The translations under genes and the position numbers were made by a program. From Neopestalotiopsis rosae (taxonomy: Eukaryota > Ascomycota > Sordariomycetes > Amphisphaeriales > Sporocadaceae), in NCBI GenBank assembly GCA_023078685.1, contig JALGAS010000006.1, positions 2,418,001-2,482,000 of the forward strand: a DNA stretch of 64,000 bases, given 5' to 3'. The notes beneath the pieces were generated by a model, which was not told the origin of the DNA, searched no databases, and saw only the letters and a program-made list of their open reading frames with translations. Of the stretch, positions 35,679-48,371 are shown one piece after another (within the stretch, counting starts at the first letter, position 1; each line of letters opens with the position of its first letter).

Positions 35679-37927
35679 CTAGTCAATCCGTGCCGTTTCC
35701 AAACTCCGGGCAGACGGGTTGGAAAGATTGTTGATTTGCCTGGGCGGTGGTTGATATTTGCTCTTCTTCCGCAATCTCTTTCGTGCCACCATGACTGGTG
35801 CAGAACTCTTGGTAACGAGGTAGTTGCTGAAAGATCCTAGAAGTGTCCTATTGCATAGTTAGTTGTCGTGTGTCTGCGAAACCCATGATGATTCAATCCC
35901 ACATACCCCTTCAGTGCACTTCGTCCTCGGCTGCCGAGGATAACCAACGTAGGCTTCACGACATCAATCACCTCAGTGATGAGATGCTTGGGGTTCTTGC
36001 AATGGATACATTCAATGATAACCCGAACCTCAAGCTGCGTCTTTCTCAGCAGCTTCGAAACCCGATCAGTGACGTCTTGCACCGCTCTCTCTCGCTCCTC
36101 CTCAAGTTTGGATTTTCCTCTCGAGGGCGCTGGCGAAGGTGTGTTGCTACCAGGATCAGCAGCACGAACCCGAGGAGACATTGACGCCCGGTTCAGCCCA
36201 AGACCGCTAGCGCTGTGAGTGACTGGTGGTTTTGTGCTCTTGGTCATTGCATTGATGGCTGCTGCCTGTTCTCGCATCGATTTGGGGTCGTCAGGAACCT
36301 GCGCACCAGCTTCCACGGTGCCACTAGCTTCCTCGTCCATGCAATAAAAGGCAATTAGAGTGTCGCCATCGCGCAGGACCGTACCAATGGCCCATTCCAG
36401 AGCATGTGTTGATTCATCGCTGAGATCCATGGCCACCAAATACTTTCGCAGACGCCTGTGCTCCTCCATCGCCTGCTGGTAGATCTTGTTGTACTCGCCA
36501 CGGTACAGAATACGGATTGATCGAAATACCTCAGGGTTATGAATGATGGCAGTCGACGAGAGCTGAAGATCTTGAGCCCGTTTGATTGCAGTCACGTCCT
36601 GGTCATCCTGGTCTGCGTTCGGGTCTGGCGTTGGCGCGCGAGTAGGCGGGTCTTGGTCAAAACTGGTCGACGGTTGTACCGAACGCTTATTCCGATTTTT
36701 CTTGTCTCCATTGGGATTTGTGACGGTGATTTCGGGTTCAAGCAGCGATCTGTACTGGTGCTGCGATGCAATGTGTTTTCCTAGTGTTCTCGTATTAGTC
36801 CAAAGGAGCTGCATGAGTCTTGGGTATAATCGAAACTCACTCTCGTCTTCGGCGGCAGCAAGCAAGCTCTTTGCCGCTCTCGTCGCATCATCTCCGTCTC
36901 CGCGGCTCTCAGCTCTTGTGGTGAGCTTTCTGCCTCTATGATCTTCCTCATCAGAAGAATTGCCCACATCGTCGTCACTATCGTCATCGGTCAAAATCTC
37001 GCCATAAGGGCTCAGATTTGACTTTTGGATGCGGCCGTGTCCTTCTGGGTCAGACTTTTTGCGTGGCAGAGACGACAGGCTTGAGCCGCCGTATGCTAGA
37101 TTGGCATCTGAAAGTCGTCTATAGGCGCTGTTCTTGTCAATGACTTGACCGTCCTCCAGAATGATCATTCCATCGTCTCGATTACGAGCTGTTGGCCCCA
37201 GCAGACTAGCATGAGGCGAGTTTGATCTGAGACTAAATCGATTGTGCGGCGACTTAGACTTGCTGTTGCCCCTCAAGGAAAACCCAGACCTGCCCGGTTC
37301 GCCGGGAAGGACCAAATTGGATAGATCAGCTCCTCTCAAAGCCTCTCCAATAGAGGCTGAACGCATCTGTCCTCCCGGCGCACGCCTTGTCGGCAGGGCT
37401 TGACCAACATTGGTCGCATAGATGTCAGAGAACTTGTAGTCAGTGGTAGGATCTACAAGGCGATCCCGAGGGAGTGGCGGAGAACGTGGTCCAAAGTCGG
37501 CAAATGTGGGTTTAGCAGAAGCATCGGACATGCTCCTATGGTGGACATCACCGGAGGGCACAGGAATCCTATGCGAAGACAGCGTCGGAGAGGTTTGTGC
37601 GCTAGACACAACAGGCGATCGCTGCGGCTTTGACGAGCTACTACTGCCCATGCCCAACGGACTCCGGAAAGGGGGTGTGTTGGCGGACGGCGCCACATCC
37701 AGCATGCTGCGGACGGGGGGCGGGCTCTTCCTGAGTCCAGCACTCGGGGGCGCGTCTCCCACATCGAGCATGCTCCGGACCGGAGAGCGAGCGTTCATGT
37801 AAGGCGAGGGTGAACGGACTGGAGGCTGAGGGACCCGTGAGGGCTGCTGACCCGACAACAGAGCCTCAATCTGTTGCCGCTCTTCCTCCATAGCAGCCTC
37901 CAGGGACATGAGCTTCCTTCCAGACAT
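35679..37927 (-). CDS. Universal stress protein (UspA) domain protein
   Basis: Three exons (37927-36841, 36780-35907, 35847-35679) encode 709 residues. The first half is low-complexity and Ser/Pro-rich, with a twice-repeated RSPVRSMLDVG/PPVRSMLDVA-like motif near residues 48-80 and an acidic DDDSDDD near 310. A USP domain occupies about residues 470-680, beginning at RKYLVAMDLSDESTHALEWA. Splicing of the third exon creates the ATP-binding pattern G-x2-G-x9-G-S (GSRGRSALKGTLLGS), followed by APVMVARKR. Such fungal proteins are thought to act in stress responses, but the partner and mechanism are unknown. The first intron is 60 bases with an ACTAAT branch site and contains no in-frame stop; the second has GTATGT...CAATAG. 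The start at 37927 is the first ATG of the frame. Confidence 0.85.
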
Positions 37928-38372
37928 TTTGATTGGATGAGGAAGGTAGTCCTAAAATGTAAAAAGGCCGTATATTTCTGCTGAGGTTAGAGTAGTTGGT
38001 GCTCCAACAGCTCTGGCGTTGTTATGCAAAGCACCCAGAAAAGGGACCTTCCGTGTCGACGTGTTCGGCTTTTGGCTATAGCTGTATACGATGCGTGTGA
38101 CAGGGACTTGGTTGTGATTGAGAGAATAGCTGTAGATGATGTTCGAGGGAGGCGGTGCTTCAGCGAGGCGCCACAATGGCGTCGGGAGAGACTCTCGGGG
38201 GTGCGCCGGTGACCAGTCGAGTATCGTATGGGCGAAGCTGGGCAGAACAGAGCATGATGCGGTATTGGGGTCAATTGTAGGTAACCTTTTCAAGGGACCA
38301 CCTCTAGCTCATTGGTGCCGATGCCGATGGATGGATAGAGGCACTGTTCGACTTTGTGCCTTTGCCTACAAC

Positions 38373-38406
38373 AGTCCAAGTCCAGTCCAGTCCAGTCCAG
38401 GCCAGT
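38373..38406 (+). repeat. AGTCC pentanucleotide repeat
   Basis: About five to six AGTCC units, with one A insertion and a final degenerate copy, upstream of the USP gene. Confidence 0.75.
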
Positions 38407-38947
38407 TGACTCCAGTCTTCTCTTTCTTTTTCGGCTTTCTTTCCTCGGGGCGGATAAACGGTGGGAGAAAATGGAGAGAGGAGGCCTCGTGTCGCCAAGG
38501 AAAGCAGCTGTCAGATGGGGCTCTGAAGGACAGACGGACGGGCTTGCGAGCACACTGGGCACAGTGAGAGAGTCGGGTAGCTCAGAATGCTGGAGCGGGG
38601 GAAAAGACGTTGTCGAGGCTTGGCGAGCAGGCAAGAGAGGGGCTCAGTGCTGCTCAAGAAAAAGGTTTGGTCTTCTTGGCTTTCTGGGCACAAGATATCT
38701 ATTGGCGGGAAGGAGCAAAGCTGTTTAACACAACCCCCTAGAGACGGAACCGTAGGCAGCAATTTTGAGTCAAACAGAAACTCTGTAATCCGTCGTCAGC
38801 CAGATTGTGCATAGGTATTTGAATCGTTTCCCGCAGCTGCGCGGCGCGAGTTACAGAGAGGACCAGGATTTTGATTAGTTGGGCACAAACGGCTGGCGTC
38901 CACCCCGCGGCTGAGCTCCAAATTGTCGATCTCTTCAGTGTGTGGAC

Positions 38948-38972
38948 TTTTTTTTTTTTTTTTTTTTTTTTT
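38948..38972 (+). repeat. Homopolymer of 25 T
   Basis: An uninterrupted run of 25 T, about 1 kb upstream of the minus-strand USP gene. A poly(dA:dT) tract of this kind usually excludes nucleosomes; no nearby start explains it. Confidence 0.85.
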
Positions 38973-40548
38973 CTTGGTCCTCCCTACTCCCTTGCTCCCA
39001 ATCTTTCAGACCGCAACACGTGGGCGCACCGAGTCGCTGAAAACCCTCCCCCTTGTCTAATGTAACAATAATGAGAAGGGCACATGCATCATGACTCCTT
39101 TGATATTCACGAGAAGTGAATCACTTTGAAAATGAAAAAGGCGTGCAAGTGCTCATGAGGCTCATGTCGCGGGATCGCTTTTAGCCCTAGATGACTGAAC
39201 TACCTCTTCAACGGCAATCGAAGGGTCCGTCTCGTTAAAGTACAGCCTACAGTAGTACCTATTTAGGTATCTTAGTGGTAGCATTGCCCAATGATACGGT
39301 AGCTCTACAATCAAGCTGCACAATGATACTCCAATGTAAGTGCAGCAATACATCTGTTTCTTTACTACAAGATGCTAGAGACTTGTTCAACTTCTCGGTG
39401 GAAGTGGAGAGCATCAAGCTTTGCCGTGGCGGTGTGAGCATGTTAGAGCAGTACAGAGCTCGACAAGGGCCATATAATGCTTTACAAAGTCGTCTTCAAT
39501 CTACAAATTTGATGACTGGCGTTCATGTACATCCGCACATCAACACTACCAAGCTGGCATTCCATAATCAAAACGCGATGTGGATAAACGACCACATGGT
39601 TCCGGGTAGTGCCCGAGAAGAACGGGATCCACGTTGACGTCCATCTGGGGAAGCCGTAGTGTTACGGGGTTTTGCGAGAGGTCTGAGGTCTGACTTGCCG
39701 TTACCTACCTTGACTTCTTGGGGAATCCATCTGTCTGCATATGCATTCTGTACATCACAGTCATTTTCACCCTCTTTTGTGCGGGTCTCTGACGTTACGT
39801 GTAACGAGCACGCCCATCTTAGCACTGCTACCATGTATACTAATGAGGTGCTCGGCAGATTTATACCCACATCACGTCATGATAGCATGTTCTGGGGATG
39901 CAGACTGAGACCCAAGCGAAATCTCATGCTATAATGGCAAGCCCGGTTATGCAATATAAAAAATTCATGACAATGTGTTAGATTACACATCATACGATAT
40001 CAACGAGTATCATTTCTGGCCGTGTCACACGCTACCAGTCGCATTGTTACAATGTCATCGTTACCATTTGAAAGAATGGAGCTCTGTATAGAGCCAAGAA
40101 ACACTTTTGGCAAGAATACCCGGATGAATTACTAATTAATATTTTGAATATACAAACTTTTGACATGCTTCTCAGGGCCGTCACATCAATATCCACTCAG
40201 CCACATAGGTTTCCTCCATATGCAACGGTAACACTTGGGAAGAACTAGACGTCCTCCTCGTAGACAAATGAAACATATTAACAAGAAAGAATCTATGAAG
40301 GTCTTGCGAACTAGAAACCGTCTATTGTGACGCGTGTTGGCCGAGGAAACAAAACAACCCTTATCATACTATGTATTCACAAAAAAAAAGAGGCTCTTTA
40401 TTGACAGTAGCCTAACGCCGTGACTCTGAATTGGTATACCAACACAAACATTTGTCCTTGATGTCCCCCTTACGACCCGAATTCCCTACCAACTGACAAC
40501 TGCCTTGCACCTAAAGGCATGAGACGCAACCTTGGTCTTTTCAACAGC

Positions 40549-42476
40549 TTAAAATTGAATGAGGTCTTGGCCCTGGTTGCCACCCTGTTGGGTCCTGGCG
40601 AACGGGTTACCCTGCTGCTGCTGTCCGCCGTAACCGTTCATACCCATATTGGCCGGACCAGTCGCTGCCGGCATCTGTTGTGGGTTTGGCTGGTATGTAG
40701 CCTGGGGCATGCCAGTAAATTGCTGGCGCAAGAACGGGTTGTTGCCAGTGGCTTCAGCACTCAGCTTGTTGAGGCCTGAACCGGCCGAATTGACAAAAGT
40801 GCCGGGGGCGGTATGCTGTGCCGGGATACGGAGATTGCCAGTGTTGCCAAAGGTATCCATTCCATCTCCGCCAGCCAGGAGTTGGTTGAGCTTGGCCTCG
40901 TGTTCTGTAAGCTCTCTTTGCGGCTGTGCCGTCTGTTGTGGAGGTTGGAAGGTTGGCTGAGGAGGAGGCGTAAATGTCTGCAATGACTTTGGCTCGGGAA
41001 TCGCTTGGAGTTGGTTGAGGGATGGCATGGTGGGTGCCCTCTGGGGCTGCTGTGGCTTGCTGAACCCGGAAGCGAACGGGTTGTTGGATCCCGTTGGCAT
41101 GGGCTTCATTGGAGAAGGCGACGCACTCTGAGCGCGGCCGAAGGGGTTGTTGCTGCCAGACTGAGGGGCAGGTTCAGGAGAAGCAGGAGGTTGCTGTTGA
41201 TACTGCTGTTGCTGTGCATAAGGATTGTTGAAGCCGGTAGGCTGGGGAGCAAACATTTGAGGCTGCTGCTGCTGCTGCTGTTGCTGCATCTGACTGTAAG
41301 GATCTAAAAAGCCGGTTGGCTGAGCACCAAAGCCATTCTGGTATCCAGTGTTCTGGTAACCTGTGTACTGCTGGTTCTGTCCGTTATTGAAGTTGTAGCC
41401 GGTCGGTTGGACAACCATGGGGCTCTGAGCCTGCGCGGTTGGGTTACCAAACCAGTCTACATTATTTCCCTGCTGGTATCCCATGTTGAAGCCGGTTGCT
41501 TGCGGTTGCTGGCTCGTGGTTGGGAAGGGATCGTCATCGAACAGAGACTGGGCGTTGCTCTCTTCCAGCTCGCGCTTCCGCCGCTCGTCCTCTTCTCTGC
41601 TCAATTTGATGGCTTTTGCGAGGTCGTCGTCATTGTCATCGCCTCTGCGACTCTCCCTTTTCCTGCGGTCTTCCTCTTCCTGGAATTTGCTCGCCTCAAG
41701 TGCCAGTCTGTATTCGGCGTCGTCCTCATCGCTGTGTTGTCTGCGTGGGCGTCTCTGGGAAGGTGACGGAACAGTGCCTTGTGGTTCAAACTCCTCAATG
41801 CCTGTAACCCGGGACTTCCACGTCTTCCGGTCGCTCCTTTCGGTACGAAGTCGCTCCTCATCGAGCAGCAGGGCAGTCAGCTCCTTTGCAGCCACACGTA
41901 CTGTTCATTTCAAGTTAGTGCCCGTCGTGTGACTTCTTTCGAATCTAGGGAGTGCGCACCATTTTGTCCGACATCTCGGCCGTCTTCATCAACGTACTGA
42001 AACTCGCGCAGAGTCTTGATGATATAGACATTCTTGCGGGCCCAGGTCACAACGAGCTCAGAACCCTCGTGCAAACAATAGTCGAGAACCTTGAGAGCCT
42101 TCAAAACGTGTCGCCAGTTCTTGCCCTTGTCATTTAGACGCTTATCGAGCATGTCCACAATGTCGTAGAACTCGGTTGACCTAAGATGACTCTGTCAGAA
42201 CGGGTGAACCCCTGATGGGCGTCGCAGAAATAGAAGCATACGAGTTGTAGGTCAATTGAGCAATCTCGCTCATTTGCGTGCCGGTAGGACCCCATGGATC
42301 GTTGCTTGTTGCTGTCGCGAAAAGGTCAGCGGGAGCTGCTCTGTCTAGTAGGAGGCGGCGACTACGTGAATCCGCGCAGTTAATTGACCACCAACTGACG
42401 TACCTTCGCGCACTTTGACCTGGACACTGGAGTAACCCTTGGTCACGTTTTTGACACTTCGCATCACCTTCGACAT
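40549..42476 (-). CDS. ENT1: Epsin (ENTH-domain endocytic adaptor)
   Basis: Four exons (42476-42404, 42311-42242, 42180-41960, 41900-40549) encode 571 residues. The ENTH domain spans about residues 10-140 (SVKNVTKGYSSVQVKVREAT, DPWGPTGTQMSEIAQLTYN, NWRHVLKALKVLDYCLHEGS). It binds PtdIns(4,5)P2 and bends membrane. Two ubiquitin-interacting motifs follow (DDAEYRLALEASKFQEE and DDDLAKAIKLSREEDER, about 180-235). The glutamine-rich tail has four NPF motifs that bind EH-domain proteins. The chain ends in DLIQF, which resembles the terminal clathrin-binding box of yeast Ent1/Ent2. The protein links ubiquitinated cargo to clathrin at the plasma membrane. The gene symbol refers to the Ent1/Ent2 family; which of the yeast paralogues it matches best cannot be told. 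Confidence 0.93.
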
Positions 42477-44563
42477 GATTGCGGTATTGATCGATGAACT
42501 GCGATATGGCGGTAGTCGATCCTGAAAAAGGTGTCGTTAGGGGAAGAGTCGGAAGTTGCGAAACACGAGTTGCGGCGCACGCACGCTTTGGGGGTGTGTC
42601 GAAGAATGAATGAATGGGCTTATGACGATGATGGGGCGGGCGCAATTAAAAGGTCGCAAGCGGGCTAGGTACCGTAGGTGGTCTAGGTAGGTAGGGAACC
42701 TAGTAATCCTGTAGTTCCAATAAGCTTGGGGAGTTCCAACGATTGGCACTCTCGCTCAGCCCAGGATTGTTCTTTTCTTGACGACAGAAGCAAGAAAATG
42801 AACCTTTGATAAATCCGATGTACACAGAGAAGAAGTCAGAGAAAAGAAAAGGTAGTAACCTAGTAGATTCCCCCAAAATTGAAGTTGGATCAAATTTCGA
42901 TTCAGAATGAGGCACTTGCCGATTGGGATGCGTTGCGGGTCGCTTTGGCCTGCTTGCTTGACTCTGGGGTTGGGTTGATTGATTAATGTAAAAATAAAAA
43001 AAAGGGCAGATGAAGGTCGGCTGGTAGGTCGGCCGGTCGGTCGGTCGACAGAGGGGTTCTGCCAATGTCTGGGCCCAGCGGCTGCATGGCTTGATGGTGA
43101 GCTTTCTCCCTTATTGGGGGGCGACCCTCTGTAATGTACCCACCGTTTAGTGAGGGTCGACTGGGACTTTGTACCAGACAATGCAGGTACATATCAATGT
43201 ACATTGATGTAATTTTACACCTAACAGTTGCAACTTTAGGGGCCTTTGGCGTTTTGGCGCGCAGATCTATGAGACTCAATCCTGTTGGAGGACGCCGAAA
43301 GAACAAAGCAAACTACATGTACTTCTAGCGAAGACCAACTAGAGAGCGGTAGAATATCTCCAATCTTTCTTGTTTCTTATGGTTTTTTGGACTATGATAG
43401 TAAATCACTGAAGATACGTGGGTGAATCAAGACATTGATGCACGGTCCGATTCCTTTTTTACATTTGTGAAGGAAAGCTGGACATCCGACCCGACAGGTG
43501 AGCTTCTTTCTGTACTTGTGTACGTCGGGTTGCAATTGAGCACTAATTAGGTACTGACTACCGTGGTGCATAAGGTGGTGTTTACACCTTATGGTGATCA
43601 AGTCTAATTCAACCAGCCCCTAAAATAATTCATTTGTATTGATACTCCGCTACAGAAGCTACACGACGTAGATGTGTGAAATTTTCACATCTCTCATTAC
43701 TGAAACTACATGTAGAACTTTTTTTGTTACAAGAAACATTGAAACCCTCTAGGCTTCCGCCTCGGCATTCAAGCCTAGAAGCTCGTCAGTGGCCATTCTT
43801 ACGACGACCTGACAGTCTGAGCCACTCTTGGGAGCGATGCGTGACGTAATGCTGCGCTATTCCAGCTTGTCCGAACCCTTAAGGGTTGCCCAACTTGCAG
43901 CTCGGCGCGATTCATGTTCAGCAAGCTCCCGTCAAGCTTTGATCGTGTCACCGACAAGACGCATGTCTCCGCCATGGCTGCTCAAGGTTCCGTTCTTAGC
44001 TGGGCTTTATAGTCGCTAGATTTTGGTATTCATATGCGTCTAGAGAAGCTTTGGGTTCAGCATCGTCTCAGCAGGCGGCCTCGATGGCTCGGCAGTTATA
44101 TAAATTGGCCTAGCTATTTTCACGATATATCGTTGTTCAACATGCGTATATATTTGCATAACAAAAAAAAAAACTCAAGTGCTGCTGATAGCAAGGTAAC
44201 TTGATACTTAGAGCACCTATAATGAAAACATAATGATAGAAATGCGCAGGCCGTGTTGGCCGCACGAATGACTAGAATGCGGACTCTCAAGGCAAATTTC
44301 TATTCAAAGACACTCGTGGCAGTGCGATGACCAGAATCATAGATAATCTTCCTAATTTTCTGCCGACTTTAATGACAGGGATGCGTCGAAGTCACAAAAA
44401 ACGAATAAAATATATCTAGTAGACAGAGACGAAGCCCAACGCCCGCTCTTGAATATGGAAGTGCTTGGCTGGCTGGGTACTGTATTCCCTTGAAAGCAAA
44501 ACAATGTCAAGTTCGGAATACATCGATGTGGGGGTATGATACACAATGCGCTGAGAACAAAAA
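42477..44563. other. Intergenic: epsin promoter and MYST gene 3' region
   Basis: A GGTC-rich repeat lies at 43027-43047 and short GGTAGGTA runs at about 42680-42700. Sequence from about 43740 to 44020 is richer in G+C than its surroundings and holds short frames on both strands, none of which I recognise. Confidence 0.45.
43027..43047 (+). repeat. GGTC tetranucleotide repeat
   Basis: Imperfect GGTC/GGCC units within the upstream region of the epsin gene. Confidence 0.65.
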
Positions 44564-47500
44564 CTATTCTTCTTCTCCCTCAGCGTCCTCGTCCTCGTCT
44601 TCATCCTCATCGTCATCCTCGTCCTCGTTGTCCACGTCTGGGACATCGTCGTCGTCGTCGTCATCTTCCGAAGAGTCTTCTTCTTCTTCCTCCTCATCCT
44701 CCTCGTCGTTCATTACAACGTCCACGTCCTTCTCTTCACTAGCTTCTTCTTCTTCTTCGTCATCTTCTTCCTCTTCGTCACTCGCGCTATCGCTATCGCT
44801 ACTTTCGGACGCTTCGTCATGTTTGACCTCGAAATGAGCAGCTGTTGTCTCGGCTTCCTTGCCACTTTTGACTCTTGGCTGCTTGACTTCGACAGTACCG
44901 CCCAGTTCAGCTGGACCTTGATCATCTGGAGCGTCCGACGATTTCTTCTGCTCTATCCAAGATGGAGGTAGACCCGGGCCGCTATCCGCGTTGCCATAGT
45001 CACTTTTCTTGGTTCCCTTGGGCCAACGGCCCGGACCTCGGCCTGTGCCGCCCGTCTTGCGACGAGATCCACCACTCTTCGACCTGCTTGATGATTTTCT
45101 TGAACTACCACCTGCAGACCGTTTCGGTCGAGGACGAGGTGCTGAGATGGGTGCTCGTACTAGCACGGGTCGAGCAATGCCAGAATTCAAGCGTCCTAGA
45201 CCTGGACGCTTGGGATTGACGGGTGGAAATACCTCGAAGCGGGTAGGAGGTATGTCTTTATACGGCGCCAACCAATCAACCTCGGTGTCGACCTGTGTAG
45301 CGGCTTCGGCCGAATGATGCGATCGCAATTCTGCATGCAATGCGTCGTCTCCTCCGTCCCCACCATTCGTTTTGATCACCTCAGTCGACTCCATCACATT
45401 GGCATCCGTCAATTCTGTTGATTCCAGCACTGTGGTCTCTCCTGGTATCAGCGGCTTTGGAATATTCCCTGCCACAGCAGCAAAGTCACCAGCTGCAATT
45501 CCGCTTGCGGCGAGCAATTGGACGGTCTTGTTCTCCTCTTCGTCATCCCGGGGTGCTATGGCATTGAGAGCCGGGCCCAGCTCGAAGTTTGTGGCGTTGC
45601 TACGACCCATAATATATGGCGTCCAGGTGAGGGCTTTGTCGTTGAGCTTGACGTACTTTTTCGACTCCCATTTCTCAACATACTCACGACAGAATGCCAG
45701 ATCAACCCGAAATGCGTAGAGTTTGGTGTGCGGATCGCGAACGAGAGCACGTAATCCTTCGAGTGCGGAGATGACATCGTCAGGCATCATGCCTGTATCG
45801 TCAGATATCTTTCTGATGCTAAGACAAGTTCTTGCCCCTCGGTTTTCTGGGGTATGCTCAAGTAGATATTTGCACATGATCAACCGCCAGTAATTGCGAT
45901 ATGACACCAAGCCCATGTCCGATAGTGGCTTCTCTGGCGATCCAGTCTTCTGCTCGGCTCGGGTGAGAAGGTAGGAAAAGTCAATGAGCAAGTGGCCATA
46001 GCCTTTGCGTTGATGTATCGGTAATGTCAAGATGCAGCTAACATTGTTCTGACTGCTGGCTCGTTTCTCTTTGGAGAAATAACCGACGAAATGGTAGCCG
46101 TTTTCGTCATATTCGCATAAGACATAAAATAGAAACGGCTCAACGTCATAATACAATGTTTTTGAGCCGAGGAACAGCTTCGCGAGCAGGCAGAGGTTCT
46201 GGCAGTAAACCGGATTCTTGCGGCCATCGACCTCAAAGAAGGAAATGGAGCCTTGACGATAAATCTCGTCGCCTGGTGGGTGCTTGGCGGGGCATTTGAG
46301 CTTGTGCCGCCAGGCCACATAATCCGAGTTCATGTACTTGAGACAGAACTCGCAAATGTAGAGCACGCGGTTCCGACTATACTCCTCAGGGTACGGAGCT
46401 GCATACCATGTGTCAATCTCCCAGCCGCCAAACTCGATACACTCGATTTGACTCGCCGGGCCACTAGAAGCCTTCTTGGATTTTTTCAGAGAGACGGACT
46501 CCATCTCGGCTTGCATGGCTAGTATCCGGACGCGCCATTCCTCGTCTGCCTTTTGTTTTGCCTCATCAAAGCGTCTCCTATCGTCTTTGGTGGGCATGGT
46601 CTTGGACGTGTCGGCTTCGGCTTCGGTCAGGATTCCGCCATAAGGCTTTCCTTTCAGCTCGTCTGTCTCTTTATCGTAGAATGAATAAAAGGGCTGAGTG
46701 TAACTAGATGGCACCAAGGATGCTACCGGTGGTTGGACAACCGCTGCGCTTGCCCTGACTGTTGACCGTGCTGGTCTAGATGTGACTGCTCGGGATGCGC
46801 GTTTCTTGGGTTGAGGTTCCTTGGAGAGAATCTTGCGAAGCGCTGCCGGCGCAACTTGCATTCGGAGTAAAAGCGCGTTTCGAGAACTTTTCACAACTGT
46901 ACACTTTAAAAGCGGACTAGAAGCCTTCAACCGAAGCGAACGTGATGAGCGCGGTCGTGTAGGCTCTTCTGTGCCTGTGGTTGTATCGTCACGGGAATCA
47001 TCATTATTTGATCCGTCTGACGTATTTCTTCGGCGCTTTCGGTGCGAGATGACCTCATCAACATCGGCAGCGGAAGATGTTTTTCGTTTTCGCAGCACTC
47101 GTGAACCATCCATAGGGTCCTCATCGAGAACAAGCTGATTGAACATGGAGTGAGAGTCTGGCTTATTCAGCGCGCGTTGAGGGGGTAGTAGATCGCGTGC
47201 TATTTTTGATGCCGTAGAGCGTCGCGAATGAGCCGGTGATACTTCGCCATCCTGAGGCTCTTCGTTTGCGTTTGCCTCGCCTGTTGTGTGCTCCGCTTCA
47301 GATTCCGAGTCGGAATCACTGCCCCTGCACTCTGGACATTTCCATCCGCCTGATTCTGTGAGATTTGTAAGTGCCTGAACGCATTTCTGTGGACATATTA
47401 AGGATTCCTTACTCGGCTTGGTGTCCAGCGCACCTGCGTCTCTGGCGCATTGTTGGTGGGCTACGATTAGAACTTGTCAGTAGATTTACATGGGCTGCCG

Positions 47501-48371
47501 CAAGAAATGGGCTGCCAAACTCACAGTGTTCACCACAGCCCTTGCAATTGAGGAACACCTCAAAATCCTCACCAGGGTCGTTTTCCTCATCTTTCTTACA
47601 GAAGAGACACAGATTTGTAACTTCGGCTTCCGAGTCTTCTTCGTCGTCCTCATCCTCGTTCTCGGCCGCGGCTGCCCATTCGTCGGCGGACTCTTGGTCG
47701 CTGCCGGCAGAAGCAAAGCTCGCGTCTTCGGCAGTGTCGCTTTCATCTTCGTCAGTCTCGCCAGGCTTGATCTTAACGGCACCGACACCTTCAGCTTCAT
47801 CTTCAGCCTCGTCTTCTTCTTCATCGTCACCGTCCTCATCTTCGTCCTCCTCTTCGTCTTCGTCTTCATCCGCGGTGGGAGCATCAGTATCACCGACGGG
47901 TGGCATCAGCTCGTCAAGTTCGCCCTCGGCATCTCCATCCGACGCTCCATCTGTGTCATGAACAATCTTCACCGCAGGCCCAATTCCAGGCCCGGCCTCG
48001 ACTTCTTTTTCGTCCTCCTTTGCTGCATCGCCTGTATCGCGATTCTGCTCTGGATTGTCTCCTGCATCCTCTTTCTCAGGTGTATGCTGCTGGTGCTCTA
48101 TGAGCATGTTCGTATCGAGTTGGCTGTCATCATTTGGTACCTCGTGGTGGGCGCCATCTTTTGTTGGCTCACTTGGTACTACGACGGCTGGAACTTCAAT
48201 GATCTGGCCTGACTGGTCGTCTTTGCTGTCGTGGCCTGGTCGTGGTTCCGAAGGGGTATCGATGTCCATCGCATCAGGCACATCCTCATCTTCCTCATCG
48301 AATTCGGCGTCTTCTTCAGACAGAATGACACTTTGTTGGAGCTCTTCCTGAGCGGATTGGGCGTTGGCCAT
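44564..48371 (-). CDS. PHD-MYST histone acetyltransferase (Sas3/Mst2-type)
   Basis: Three exons (48371-47525, 47460-47413, 47355-44564) encode 1228 residues. The N-terminal 240 residues are very acidic. A PHD finger (CLFCKK...CKGCGEHSHQQC...WKCPEC, about 245-310) is assembled across both introns. A MYST catalytic domain (about 600-880) has the C2HC zinc finger (YICEFCLKYMNSDYVAWRHKLKC), the lysine-containing GYFSKEKRASSQNNVSCILTLP-type active-site strand with its cysteine, the acetyl-CoA loop QRKGYGHLL, and the catalytic glutamate in SPEKPLSDMG. A long acidic Glu/Asp tail ends the protein. MYST enzymes of this type acetylate histone H3, mainly K14, in NuA3/Mst2 complexes; this substrate is family knowledge. 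The start at 48371 (MANAQSAQEELQQ) was preferred to an in-frame ATG at 48455, which would add 28 Arg-rich residues. Confidence 0.93.

Larger units (their letters stand above)
37928..40548. other. Intergenic with simple repeats
   Basis: The leader and promoter of the minus-strand USP gene lie next to 37928. A CCAGT/AGTCC repeat is at 38373-38406 and a 25-base T tract at 38948-38972. The rest, to 40548, is AT-rich without a supported gene; the end holds the epsin 3' region. Confidence 0.45.

Noticed and set aside
44490..44837. Serine-only plus-strand frame
   Set aside because: Antisense of the acidic Glu/Asp tail of the MYST acetyltransferase.
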